Assembly: GCA_947034885.2 (NCBI GenBank)
Contig: OX344751.2
Location: 17,174,001-17,238,000, forward strand
Source: Thuidium tamariscinum
Lineage: Eukaryota; Streptophyta; Bryopsida; Hypnales; Thuidiaceae
Length of the DNA stretch: 64,000 bases
Direction of reading: 5' to 3'
Shown: positions 35,853-48,800 of the stretch, piece after piece
Position numbering within the stretch: the first letter of the stretch is position 1
How the letters are laid out: each line of letters starts with the position of its first letter
Notes under the pieces: model-generated
Seen by the model: the letters and a program-made list of their open reading frames with translations, nothing else
Database searches by the model: none
Told to the model about the DNA's origin: nothing
Position numbers and translations under genes: made by a program

Positions 35853-38800
35853 CCACTCCATTTAAGAGCCTTCTACATTTAAGAGTAAACTACAACTCCA
35901 AGTGCTCTTACGTGTTTTTCAATGATGATCACAATTCCAAACTTGAATCAAGAATAGAATTGTTAATCATCTAAATTAATCCACTCCTGAACTGGCATTA
36001 CTAGAGTGTTAGAACTTTAGTTGGTGAAAACAATAAATAAATTGCAGAAAGAATTGAGTGCCATGATAGGTGTGTATTGATTTTGGAGATGTATAGAGTG
36101 TGAGCATCTCATCAAGTGGGTTACTTCCGGTTATTTGAAACATTGGGGTAGGACTTTTTTTTGGCAAAATTTCACTAGTTTGTTAGAATTTTGACCTTTG
36201 CTAGTTCATCACTCCAAAATGTGGCCTGTAGAGTGAGGCAAGAGGGGGGCATTGGTCCAAAAACAAAGCCCTATATTGGAGTGTTCCTTCTTAAAGGGGA
36301 ACTAAGCATGTGGAAAATTTCTTTTTTTGTGACAAATTCAAAGTGGGCCTTCCATCCAAATGCACATTACTTGATTGCCAATCTGTACAGTCCACACGTC
36401 CACACCTCAATCAAAACACTTAGGATAGTACACTTATTTAGAGTTGATTTTGTAACATTTATTTCATACTTTTGATGGGCTATGGTAACAAGTTAATGAC
36501 GACTCATACTAGTTGGTTACAGAGTGTTCAACTTCAAATTCATTTACTGGTGAGTACACTTCAAAGTTATGAATGTAACATGCATCATGTACTAGCATTT
36601 CATGGTTTTGAAGTGTGTCTGTACTTCAAAGTGGAATATATTGGGTAGGTGACTTCAAAGGGTATGTAAGATGTTTTATTTATGTGAATCAAGGAGTACG
36701 CAATCCAATTGTGTCACTATCTCTCCTTGTCCTACATTTTAGAATTGTGATGAAAATGATACATTAGCCCAAGTTGTATGTTGACCAACTTCTTTTTATT
36801 CTCTAAGGTAAGTAGGTCATTAACCACATTGAATTGCTAAAAACTGTATGCCCTGCTTGCACACTAGGAGGAACACTATGGGAGTTTGTTTTCTTGCCAA
36901 TAGACAAGCACTACTGAGTGTGTAGTGAAGGGCTGCAAGCTCTTCTGTACTAAATTTAGGATTTATAACTTGAAATTGGAATGAAATTTATGAGATGAAG
37001 CCTTTTTGCGCATTATTTTTTGAATGTAAATCTTAACATGGCATTTAATATTTGAGCAAAGTTTTAGAGATTGCAATTTACTATAATATTGTGGAGCAAG
37101 ATTAGAATGTTGTTTGTTCGGTGATTAGCATGTCCACCTTAGTTTCTTGATTTGTGTAGAATTGAGGAATCTAAATTTTGTTATGGTAGCTAGTATAGTT
37201 CATGAAGCAAAATCCAATGTTAAATAAGTTCATTTTAGTCCTTTTAGGACTTGAATCCTTTCTTGAATTCTTGCACATTTTCTATTATATCTTTGTAAAA
37301 ATATACCTCAATTTCACATAATTTATCATATAGGAAGTGTGGTTCGAAAATAAATCAAAGCATTGGGATGGATGAATGAAAAGTTTTGTAATCAAGAATG
37401 GGACCTTGGAACCTCTTTGTTCATCATTTATTTAAGTTTTGATTTGGGATTTATGTGGATTCAAGATTGATATTATACTATTAGTAAATGGTGTTATATC
37501 TAGCTTATATTTTATGGATGACTATTTTTGATAAATTAACTTGTTGAATGTTTTCTAAAATATTTTATTAAATGGTGTAATCCTTAGAGTATAAGATGAT
37601 GTTTTTCTTGTAGTGGCCAATGTAAAAGTCAATTTAGCTTGTAACAACACCTAATTCAAAAAGAGTACATTCTAATAAAATAACAAAAAATATTTATATA
37701 GTGTCAAATGTTTAGAAATTAGAATGGGCCAAGCAACCTAATTTTACTATGACAAGAAGGTGGACTGAGTTAGAGATACCTTGTCTTATCCCAACACTCA
37801 ATGGTGTTCATACCAAAATTGTTCATTCATTTTGAATAGAGAATTCTGGGACTGTGATAAACTTCTACCTAATAAGGCAACCTATTGCAGAACCAATCCA
37901 ATATATTTTTACATATAATGTAGAGCATGTAATACAAATATTGAATTTTTTTTTTATATAACTATGATTATTCATTAGTAATTTGAAAATTTGTATTTGA
38001 TTCGTAAATTGTCTAAGGTATTCTTGCTTATTAATATGACATACTTCAATTTTGCCAAAATAGAAAAATTCAAATACATCAAGATTTGAAAACTAGAACT
38101 ACTATGCTTGTGATAGAAATCAAAGTTTTTGGATGAACATCTAGACAAATGTTAATATTTTGGAATTTTCAATTTCAACAAATATGATGATTAGTTGAGG
38201 AGGTCATATTCAAGATAAGAATGATTGCCAACTTGTGAGAGTGCTATGATAAAATGAGAAGCTACTTGCTCACACCAAACAAGTTGGTGAATGATCAAAG
38301 GAAGATTCCAAACTCCAAAGACCTCCAAAGACAATTTGTGAAGATTGAAAAAAGCAATTAACACATGAAGAGTTACAATTTATTTATTCAATCATGCATC
38401 GTTTCCCTTGTCTACATTGACTACGTTTCCACTAGGGCTTTGATAATTACTACATGAAAGATAATCTTGGTAAGAATATAAAACAACCCTTTTGCATTTT
38501 GCAAGAAAAAACAAGTTCTCAAATTGCCTTCTTGAATTTGTTGTGGCATAGAAATTCACACTACCTATTGCAAGTCAAAGAGGTATATTTGGATCTATTA
38601 ATGCCAAACATTTATATTTTTCAAGCCATCTTTCATAAAGGTTTTCAAATTACAATGTAGAAACTATGTAGAAAATCTAGTTGCCTTCTTCGCAAAGAAC
38701 ACATTATCTCAATTAATATGAAATGAATCATATGTTGGAGGATTTAATGAGTTGATTGGTGATAAGGCTAAGTTGCAATGCAAGTATTGCCCACTATAAT

Positions 38801-39356
38801 CTAAAAAATACACTCAAGGTAGTGGTACCTAAAACAAACTCCTATAATTGTTGTTTATTAGTATACCAAATCTTTAAGAGAATTGCAATCCTCTAATTCA
38901 AGGTCTAGATTATCAAAATGGATACTATACATGAAGGTTTGACTAATTGAAGGTTTGATTGAACATCTAAAGTTGAATTTTCATGTTAGATTTTCAAAGG
39001 TCCACATCACCTCAAACCATTTACAAGATGACATGTGACACTTTTTTTCAAATATGACTTAGTTTTGCAGAATTTGAACTTCATGTAGGGTATTCACATT
39101 GTTCACACATCACTCTTCATTGCTTCAAGGTTCCAAATTGATAATTGTAATTGCAGAAGCTATAACATATTGCTGTCAATTTTATGGCATTTCTCCAAGT
39201 AGCAGAAAATTCAAACTCTAGATGCGACACCTTTCAATACACACTGCTAATAAATGTGGTTGAACAAAATTTTCATGATGTGACCACACAAAAGAGACCA
39301 AAATGCTTCATATTTTGATGATTTCTAAGGTACCTGGCTGCCTTAAATCCATATGG
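35853..39356. other. AT-rich intergenic DNA, no gene seen
   Basis: Long AT-rich sequence with chance open frames under 100 codons and no splice-linked structure I could follow. No RNA gene is recognised. Confidence 0.55.
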
Positions 39357-42300
39357 TCACCCATCAGAGTCTGGAATCAACCTCAACCCTGTTGCGTCCT
39401 CAAAAACTTCCGTTGAACACCGCCAAGTCTGCATCACATCCTTTCCAAATTCAGCTTTCATGAGCTGAGGAAAATCTTCATTTCCATTCGAAATCTCGAC
39501 TGTCTTCTTCATGGCAGCAATGACGCGACGGGATTCCTCCCGAGCCAAGCGAATCCAAGGTGCCGAACCAGTCGCATCATCTATCCTTCCTGTTTCATCT
39601 TGCTGAGTTCTACGATGCAAATCATGCAATTTGGGTATGCCAGATGGGTACTTCGGCTGGGGAAAATAATGGAGATTGTAGTTGGTTCCTGTATACAAAT
39701 GACAAAAAAACATTTAGGTGAAACTATCAAACTTTGAATGGGAACTAATTTAGCTTGGACTCCCCAAATTAAGGATATTGGCAATAAACTTAAAACCTAA
39801 GCAACGCCCTAGTATCATTGTTTGTAATATGATTTTGTTTTTTCTTCAGTAAATATGAGAGGAATTTTTTTTAGTTTTAATTTTGTCATAATTGAAAATT
39901 AATCACATGTGTTTTACATGTTTTCAAATTAAAAAAAAATTTGATAAAAATCTCAAAATTATTATTAGCTTATGAAGAATAAGTGAAATAAATTCATGTC
40001 AAATGCATTATATCTAAAATTAAGATCAAGAACATCAAAGTACAAGTTGTCAAAAGACACTAGATGAACATCTTTTGTCATCCATTTTTTTAACATTCTA
40101 TGTAAAGAGAAATAATACCTCTATAAAGGAGATTCCACAACCAAACACTTGAAATATAGTTTAAGAATTTAAAAAAAAACTGGATGAAAAATCTCAACAC
40201 TTCAACCCAAATTTTCCATATGAAATCATCCAAGGGACATTTTTGGACTCCAAACATGTTGACAATTAATTGAAAGAATAGCATACTTTTTAATACACTT
40301 GAATTGATATGTAAATTACACAAAATGAAAAAATGCATGCATTTGGTTGTATCAAAAACTTAGACAATAAAGAGAGCTATTGAAAAGTTACTTAGTGAAG
40401 TTATAATGATAATATAAAGACATTTGAATTGATACTTTCAAAATATCAAAAAGAGAATTTAAATTATAAAAATACATATTGTAGTTGTAGGATAATTTTG
40501 GCAAAAAACAATATTATAAATTGGTACAAAATTTCTTGGGGTATTCATTTTTCTAATGATTCTTTATAGCATTTGTTGAACCTTATTTTGAAAAAGAAAG
40601 AAAGAATCAGCCATGAATTGTAGAATAGCCAATCATGACCCTTCACTCATGGGAATACAACATCAAAAAGATGAAACAATAATCAATTTACAACAAAATA
40701 ATACAAAGAATTCAAGTCTCATAGGAAATATATACAATCAACTTTCATCATAATTATAATAATGATTTATTTAATATAATTTAATATCATAAAATAATAA
40801 AGCATTCTTAATCAAAAAAACATCATGTTGGTTTTGCAACCCTCCACCATATTTCTTAATTTTTTAACCTTCTATATTGTTAGTTTTTCCACAATATAAT
40901 CAACTCTCTCTAATTGCACACCTTAAAATATCACAAACCTTAATATACACTAGAATCTCTCATGTTGACAAATTATAAATTTGATAAGCCAACTTCCATG
41001 TGCTAACTTGTGAATATATGTAAAAGTACATTCAAAGTTTCCCTTTAACTAGTGCAATTAGAAACATTGATGTATAGAGCTAAGGTGAACACCCCTAAAT
41101 GTACCACTAATCCAATATTGTCATCATCACTCAATGTACATCTCCAAAATCAATATGTACTTTTGAGGGAAGAACAATTTTAGAATCACTACTCCAAAAA
41201 ACATAGACCCTTAATAACTTTTACATACAATATCCAAATATTGTGTTCTTTGGTGCATTGGAAACTCCTTTCACTTTGCCAGCAAAAAAATATGGAAATT
41301 TGGCCAAACTAAAAATAGTAACTAGGCACAGTAGTAAAAAGTGGAGGGTTTTGGGGTGCCCACTTTATCCCTTGCAAACATCAAATTGCAAAGAATCATC
41401 AACATATTTTTCGTGAGGCAAGTCAATACAGTATCCAAGTTGTTTATGGGAAGAGAAAACTCACTTGTTCCAAGTTGCATTTTTAGAAGACGATTTCTTT
41501 CACATGGGTTCATGCACTCCTTCCACTCTTCAGGAATGAACTCTCCATCTTCAATCTCTCCAAAAACACTTGAATCGGTCTGGTCCATCCCCTGAAAAGT
41601 TTCATGCAACACTAGTTCTGATGCTGAATTAGCTGCTTGCTGCAAACTTGGTAGCATCATGTGACTTATTAGAGATGACTGAGGAAATCAATAATAAAGT
41701 AGCTATGCGGAACCTGAATCTATAATAATGATCACTTCGTAAACAACTGAAGACTCATGTTGCTCAATTTGGACAACAATGGACTTCATTAAAAAAATCT
41801 AACTTAGAAAGACAATTGTAACAGCAAAAAGGTGGATAGAGAAGTTTTCTATAGAACATCGATTCTATACTACTCTTGAGAAGAAAAAACCTTCAGATAT
41901 TTACTCAAATCTAAATTTCTAGGCAAATCTAGAGAAAGCCAAGCAGATGGAGACTAATGTGAATTTTAGAGGTTTGGTAAACTGTCGAATGATAAAGCTC
42001 TCTACTTTTGCTTTTACTCCCTACAAACAATTTTTGAGATCTAGAACTAAAAATATAATTAGGCTATTTTCACATTCAGTAGCTATTTTTGATACGAAAC
42101 GTGCACCTTCGATTAAAGTACTTCTCCAATCAACAAAGGATGATGAGTTCTTTAAACCACAGATAAAATTAGATCTTATTTAAATAAAAGAAATTGGAAG
42201 CATAATTAACAAGTGATTTCCTTACAATATAGTTTTCAGTAAGTTTAAAAATAGACCTGAATAACTCCAATTCCATATCTTCCAACCGATAGGCTAAAAT

Positions 42301-42417
42301 CTCATGGACAACGATGCATCTCGATTCATTAAGCCTTCCAAAGCTATCAAGGATGATGTGCGCGACCTGGTCTAAGAAATTAGACAGTCGATACAGACAA
42401 ACTACATCAAAACTCAT
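39357..42417 (-). CDS. unrecognised three-exon gene downstream of TPP2
   Basis: I do not recognise the product. Three exons join in frame: 42417-42226, 41678-41465 and 39688-39357, giving 245 residues. Junctions are ATATT|GTAAGG to CTCAG|TCATCT (phase 0) and ACAA|GTGAGT to TACAG|GAACCA (phase 1). The N-terminal part is helical in look (FLDQVAHIILDSF, LAYRLEDMELELFRSI). The middle is acidic (FGEIEDGEFIPEEWKECM) and the C-terminal part is Arg/Lys-rich, then mixed (WIRLAREESRRVIAAMKK, LMKAEFGKDVMQTW, stop after LIPDSDG). There is no signal peptide or membrane helix. Intron 2 is 1,776 bp, AT-rich, and contains a copy of the dispersed repeat. The start may lie further upstream, since exon 1 is only 437 bp from the TPP2 stop and ATG 42417 has a weak context. 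The phase-consistent joins are the main evidence that it is a gene. Confidence 0.5.
41203..41340. repeat. dispersed repeat, copy in an intron
   Basis: ATTGTGTTCTTTGGTGCATT, CTTTCACTTTGCC and AGTAACTAGGCACAGTA match the block at 21305-21445. It lies in intron 2 of the unrecognised minus-strand gene, so the repeat family has inserted within a probable transcription unit. Confidence 0.6.
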
Positions 42418-42853
42418 GTATAGAAGAAACTTCCAAAAAGAAAAATTAAACGTCAGTTGAAACTAATATGTGCGGAGTCGGTGCTTTACTGGGAAACAGC
42501 ACAACAGTAGGGAGCCACAGGATGTCTTCAACAACAAACACATCTGCAATGCAATGCGAGCTGCAAAAATTAGTGGCCCAACCAAAAGTAAATGATTTTA
42601 CTGAATGTCAAGAATGCTGCAGCTGCAGGAGTGCATCCACAGCAAAAAAATCATTGCCATACAAACCTCTGAATCCAAGGGCTTGTAATTTGTAATTGAT
42701 ATTTGAGCTAATTCAATAAAGAATTACTTCGCAGGAATTCTGGACCAAAGGAAGGAAACGACATCCTAAAAGAAGTAATGTCGCATTTGATGGCCTGTCA
42801 TCTCAGAAATCAGATTGTCAAATCTTGATATCAAATGAAGAATGATGCAGGGA

Positions 42854-45800
42854 CTAGAAGGGAGGAATTGAAGACGGGAAGCGCACGAGCAACCACTTGC
42901 GTTCATATTCAGCCAAATGCGGCCACTCAATTTCTTCCAGAAACTTGACGCGGAGCTCGTACAAATTCTTCTGAGGAGGCTTGCTTTCATCTTGGATCAA
43001 GTCGTTCAGAAACTGTAACAAAACAAATGATTCGACTTACAAATCTTCGGAGAGCCAGTCAAATTCAAATGCCAGGAAGGTTACAAATTCACTCGCAACC
43101 GAAATTTCCACGGAATAGCAACAACCAAAGATGAACGACAACAGTTATGCGATTCAGTTCTACAAGCAGTGTCAGGGCCGGCCACATCAGAAACAGTCCA
43201 ATGGGTTACATACCTTCAAAGCACTTCCAAGACGACCAGCACGCTTTTCCCGTTTCACAGTCAAAAGGAGATACTTGGGCGAAGTAACATCAGCCCACTT
43301 CCGCAACTCAGCATAAGTCTCCTCAAACTGGTCAGTTGTCAGAGCCACAGAAGACGATGCTTCGAGTTGTCCTTCAGCAAACACGAGGACAAGAACACAA
43401 GATTTAACCAACATTTGAACATCATGTTCTCCTGCAATTTCTACAATACCTGACTTCGGAAATAGAATTCTTTGCCATCATCACATCGAGGAAAACAATC
43501 TGCAATTTCCCACACATCGTGTACCAATATAATGAATCCTTGCGCAAGGAGATGTACGCTGTTTCTCACCAGGGGTACCGGATTCAACCGACAGGCCTGA
43601 CGGAGCTTCAGGGGCCTTCTCTTCCTGCACTCGATGCAAAGATTCAATGCACGAAGCATATCAAGATCAGAAATTCACATTGTAGGGATTGCCATCATGT
43701 AGCATAAATTATAATTGCATTGTTTCAGAATGTGTTGGATATAGAAATTCCTTCGAATTCTAATGGTAACAAACCTAGTCTCGAATGTTGAAGAGAAGTC
43801 TTACGAATTCACGCTCTTTCAAACATTGTTGATAAATAGCCTGAATCACATCTCATGACTGAAAAACAAATTACATAGCATCTCGTTACTCAAATGACAT
43901 ACCTGAGGGGTTTCTTGATCCTCTTCCAACTGAATTAACGCAAGCCCCTTCTTATACAATGCATCTGCCAATGCATCCCGTTGTTTGTCCATCTCCTTTC
44001 TCTCTTTCTGTCCATGCACAAGAACGCAGGTGAGGGAGGACCCACTCGGAAACTCTTTTCTCCTCTCTAAGGTAAGATTCAGCATGAAGGATGGCTGCCC
44101 ACTACAGGTTTGACTACCTAAGAATAATAATACACCTAAATACATACCTTAAGTTACATAATAATGCGATTAGAGAATGAAAATAGAACGGTTTTAATCA
44201 AGCAAGCTTACTGCAGCATTAGCATCTTCAGCTTCACATTTCATTGAAAAGTGCCTTGCAAGATCCCCAGTGTCCACCAGGCGAATAACATCATCAGCTG
44301 CTTCAATTACCTGTGATGCAAAGTAGTCAAAGTTACTGATCTTACCAAATACGTCCAGAGGTTCCCCATGGACTGAAGGACCTGTGCTCAAATAATTAAT
44401 GGGTATTCGCAATCACAACAGCTCAAACGAAAGGTAAGCTTCATAGAAACAAATTAAGGTACTTAGAAACACTCTGATTTCATACACAATTTAAATACGA
44501 GCTCTGCGATAAGGGTTACCTTGGTATCACTGAACTTCTCTTCTTCCTTGCCTTGGAATGCAAACACCTTATTTAAAATCTCTACCATAAGCTGGAGGTG
44601 CTTTGCATACTCAGCCTGCAATCAATAGCACTACTCGATGACTACGAGAAAGGAAGACCAGTCACAAAATGAAGCTGAAATGATTCAACTGCACCACACA
44701 ACAGTTCAAGCTTGGTGCATTGATACAAGCAAAAAAGAAATCTAGAATGATGACCTTGAGAGAATCAGCAAACTTCTCCCATTCCTCTCGTTCTTCTTTT
44801 GTACTCAAGGGTAAGCTGGAAAGAACTTTGATTTTTGCATCCCTCACCTGCACCATGCCACCCATTAGTGCACTTATCGCTCTTAAAGCTGTAATTGAAA
44901 CCTTATTGTAAGATGGACAGCTTAAGGTCCATTCACATGCTTTTCTAATTTAGGAAATAAACAGTAGCTATTAGTAGTCAAGTTTATCTACAATGGAAAC
45001 AGGTTCAAGTGAACATAAGCACGGGAAAAGATCCAGCCCTAAGTACATACATATATATCAACTGGAGGATTGAACACTAGAAGACACCATACTCATGCAA
45101 TATTCTCTTTAAGGTTAGTCACAAAACTCTGATTCGTAATGAGGACAATCACGTCCTTCAGAAAAAGGATGCTGTTCGAGGAACATTGCTTTGTGAAGAT
45201 CAGCTGAGTCACATTTCTGTGACTAACGGTCCATAATTATGACTAGCAACTTCCAGACATATGCCTTACCTCCTCATCCAAAACTTCGGAAACGCTCTTC
45301 TTGACATCATCCTCCTTCTCTTTCGGTTTCTCCGCCTCCTACAAACACCAGAGACTACAGCTTGAACATAATTTCGTGAAACCTTAATGTAAGATGGACA
45401 GCTGACGGTTTAGACCGATAGCAATTCATACCATCTTGCCATGCCAAAACCAATGCCAAGAAAAAAGTGACTGAATGATGCACGATCTACTTTGTCAGCT
45501 TTCACTATCGACCCTTCTTAATGTCTAAGGAGAAAATGCTTTTCAAGATTATATCATGAGATTTTGCAGTTGAAGAAACAAACCTTTGGTGGTGGGGGTA
45601 CAACAAATGAAATTGTTGACTTCGCAGGGCAGGCTGCTCCTCCATTACCTCCTTTGTTCCCAATGGACACTTGCCCGTACGACATCTCACCCAACAAATA
45701 TGAACCCAACGTAGCATCCTGCAATATGAACAAACACATAATTTAAACTCATTGATCACTTCATTGGGTTAACCATGACTTCACTGATTTAATTTATGCC

Positions 45801-48800
45801 AGTATACTCATTCAAACTGATTTTTAAATAATTTTTTTAAAGCCTACGAATTTGTGCCTCATAAAATTAAGTATGTTCAAACCGAGACCCTCCAGAATAT
45901 TTGTTCGTTTTTGTCATGTAATTAAAGACCAACATTTGAAAAATGTAGCGAGCCAAACAATTAAAGTTGAAGTTCCATTCAGCACAATATCGTGTTTTCT
46001 GACTCCAATTAGGTGCACTTGATTGGGGGACATGTCAAACCTTTGGTATCTTGTCATCGGATGGGGCGACGATGTAGAAGGGGCGTGACTCTCTGCAATC
46101 CAATACGAACGAGGAGATAAAATAATAAGGGATAGAGAACAACAATTCTTGGATGATACTATTTTCAATTACTGACTTTAATAAGAACATAAATACATTG
46201 GAAAACATAGGAGTAATACCCAGCAGCCAATTGGACGCTTCCAAGTGGATCAGCTCCTGTTATGACTCCATCGATGTGAGATGAAAAATTCAGCTTTATC
46301 GAGCTCTGTTGTGGACAAAACAAACAAGCTGATGTAAATAAGATATGTTACAACAAAGATCTTAGCAGACGTCAAAGCTTAATGTAAAGGTGCACTGTAG
46401 AGAACTCCAAGTTCTCACAAAACAGTGAACATAATTGTTGCATGAAAACATATGCGAGACTGGTTGTCAACGTCAAACGACTATCACTCAACAGAAATAC
46501 TTTTGTGAGGTAGAGGACTATCACAGAATTATCAAACCTTGTCTTCCAGATTCCGTTCAAGCAATAACACTGCTTTCTTCAGCTTTTCTAGGAAGCTCAA
46601 GTTGTTGTGTCTGTTAATCATGCCACCAAGAGAGAACACATTGAGTCACCTTACAAGTCTTAAACCAGAAAATTTGAGGGTCTCACGACTCAGGCTACGG
46701 GTCAGAGTTTGCACAGACCGATGACAGTTAAGTAGGATCTGTTTTGTCTACTCATGTATTTGTAAACGCAACAAATCTAGAAAATGGCGTCGAGGTGGAC
46801 CTTGAATCACGATTAATTTTTAGAAATGCAGAATGTGCCAAAGAGACTAAGTAATAAACCTGATGTGGAGTAACAACGTGTAGTCTCCTTTCGAGAGCTT
46901 TGCACTTGGTGGGTATACATCTCCCGTCGCAAGTACGCGCTGAATACAATCAGTTGAAGATAATCGTTAGTGAAGAGTTGAACTTGATAAGATAGCTGAA
47001 ACAAAAACTCCAAATACCTCTGTCATACGCAACAGATTCTAATAGTACTACAAAAGAACACAAATATGTACAGAAAGATGAAAGTGATTAGGTTGTCAAC
47101 TATATTCGAGTATTCAAATCACAATGTTTAAGAAAAACATTCCATTGATTGGTGACAGGTTCAACGGGAAGCTGTGCATTTCCGTACGATATTAGCACAA
47201 GAGTAACAAAGGCATCCAGGGGCAACAAGCTTGAAGTACCTTGTTGGAATCACAAAGCATAAAGAACTGTGACTCGAATTCATTATCATACATACGGTCA
47301 TTCAAGATAGGAAGCCTTGGGGTCACATTGCCACCTTCAGTGAGCGAAAATTTATATCTGCATATTCGCAATCATAAGAAATGAGAGATGATGACCCAAC
47401 TACATGTACTTCTGGTGCCCTGAAACCAAATTGCAGACAGGCTCGGATGAACAGAACAAGTCAAAAAATGAACAGACCAGATGACGGTTCAGAAGATCCA
47501 ATGTTAGCAGTAAATATACATAACTCTCGAAAATACAGAATCCTCTTTGAGAAAGGTAGGCATGGATTGTACATACTCCAAATGGACCATTCCAGAAAAT
47601 TGATACTTCGTAGATTGGAAAATATACTCACGTCAAGGTCAGCGCGTTGATCTGCCTCCCATCAGTCAACTTATCCCTTGTTGCTGATAAAGGCGCAAGC
47701 TTTGCTTCTACGGGACGGTATGGGACACGAACCTGTGCATAGAAGACCCTTCATTAGATAATCATTCACACGCTGCCAACATATTAATAATGAATCATAT
47801 TCCAGATGAATAATAAAATTGTCACTTCTGGTCAAACTTGGATCTAAGGATCAAATTTCACCAAGTAGAGGTTTGGTGTGCCAAAATTAAAGAGAGTTTT
47901 AAACATTCATGAAAGTAGAGACATAAAACAAATATGACTTTCAGAAAAGACATTGTGACAACCTAAAAATGAAACCAGAGTGAAAAGAGCACATTAGTGA
48001 AGGGCAACCTTATTCAAACAGGCAGATGGGGCTAAAGTTTCAGTGCCAAGAGCTGCCTTTACATCCACTCGAGCAGTAGCCTCGCTACCCTTTATGAGCA
48101 ATTCGTTGTCGACAGCGAGTAAGCTATGATACTCAATCTGCTCGACATTCAGAACAAATATTAAAATCCAGTCAGGATCATAATCAATGTGATAGTATGC
48201 TTCAAAATCTTCTTTAAGCCAATTATATTATGCTTACCTCTATATCTGCAGTAGCTGGTACATGACTGCCGTTGCCACTCGACCAAAACTGGGCAATAGT
48301 GAGCTCCATGGTTACTCCTCCTATCAAAGGAAATGCAAAAGACTTGGATGATGGCGATTGGAAAGTCACAAAACTGGACCACACGACAGGCCGTTTCTTA
48401 GGAACAAGCTGCACAGCATTCACGTAGAATCTCCGAGGAGTATCAAAGCCAGTTATTTTCAGAGTTGCTTCAGCCCACGTTGTGCCCTCTGGAACTGATA
48501 TGAATCTTCGCTCAATCCCACCTGCTCCAAAACACCCAAGCACGAACCAAATTAATAAAAGCTTCACCAAAAATGAGGACTGATCAACAAGAGTATGTGA
48601 TGCAAATAAAAGATGATGGTTTGAACTAACTCCAATTGGAAAAAGCAATAAAATGACAACAAAGTGCTCCCTGCTGCTAAATAGTACCTGGGACAAAAGA
48701 CAAATCTGAAAAGAAAGCTACTGGAGGCGAAGTTTTCAACTCCAGAGGCTTGCATATGGTCACAGGAATTCTGAAAAGGGGGCCTCGCCATGGTGCCTCA

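Noticed and set aside
8240..41464. RLK intron 4 and intron 2 of the unknown gene are both 1,776 bp
   Set aside because: Their splice ends and contents differ, so equal length looks like coincidence rather than one inserted element.
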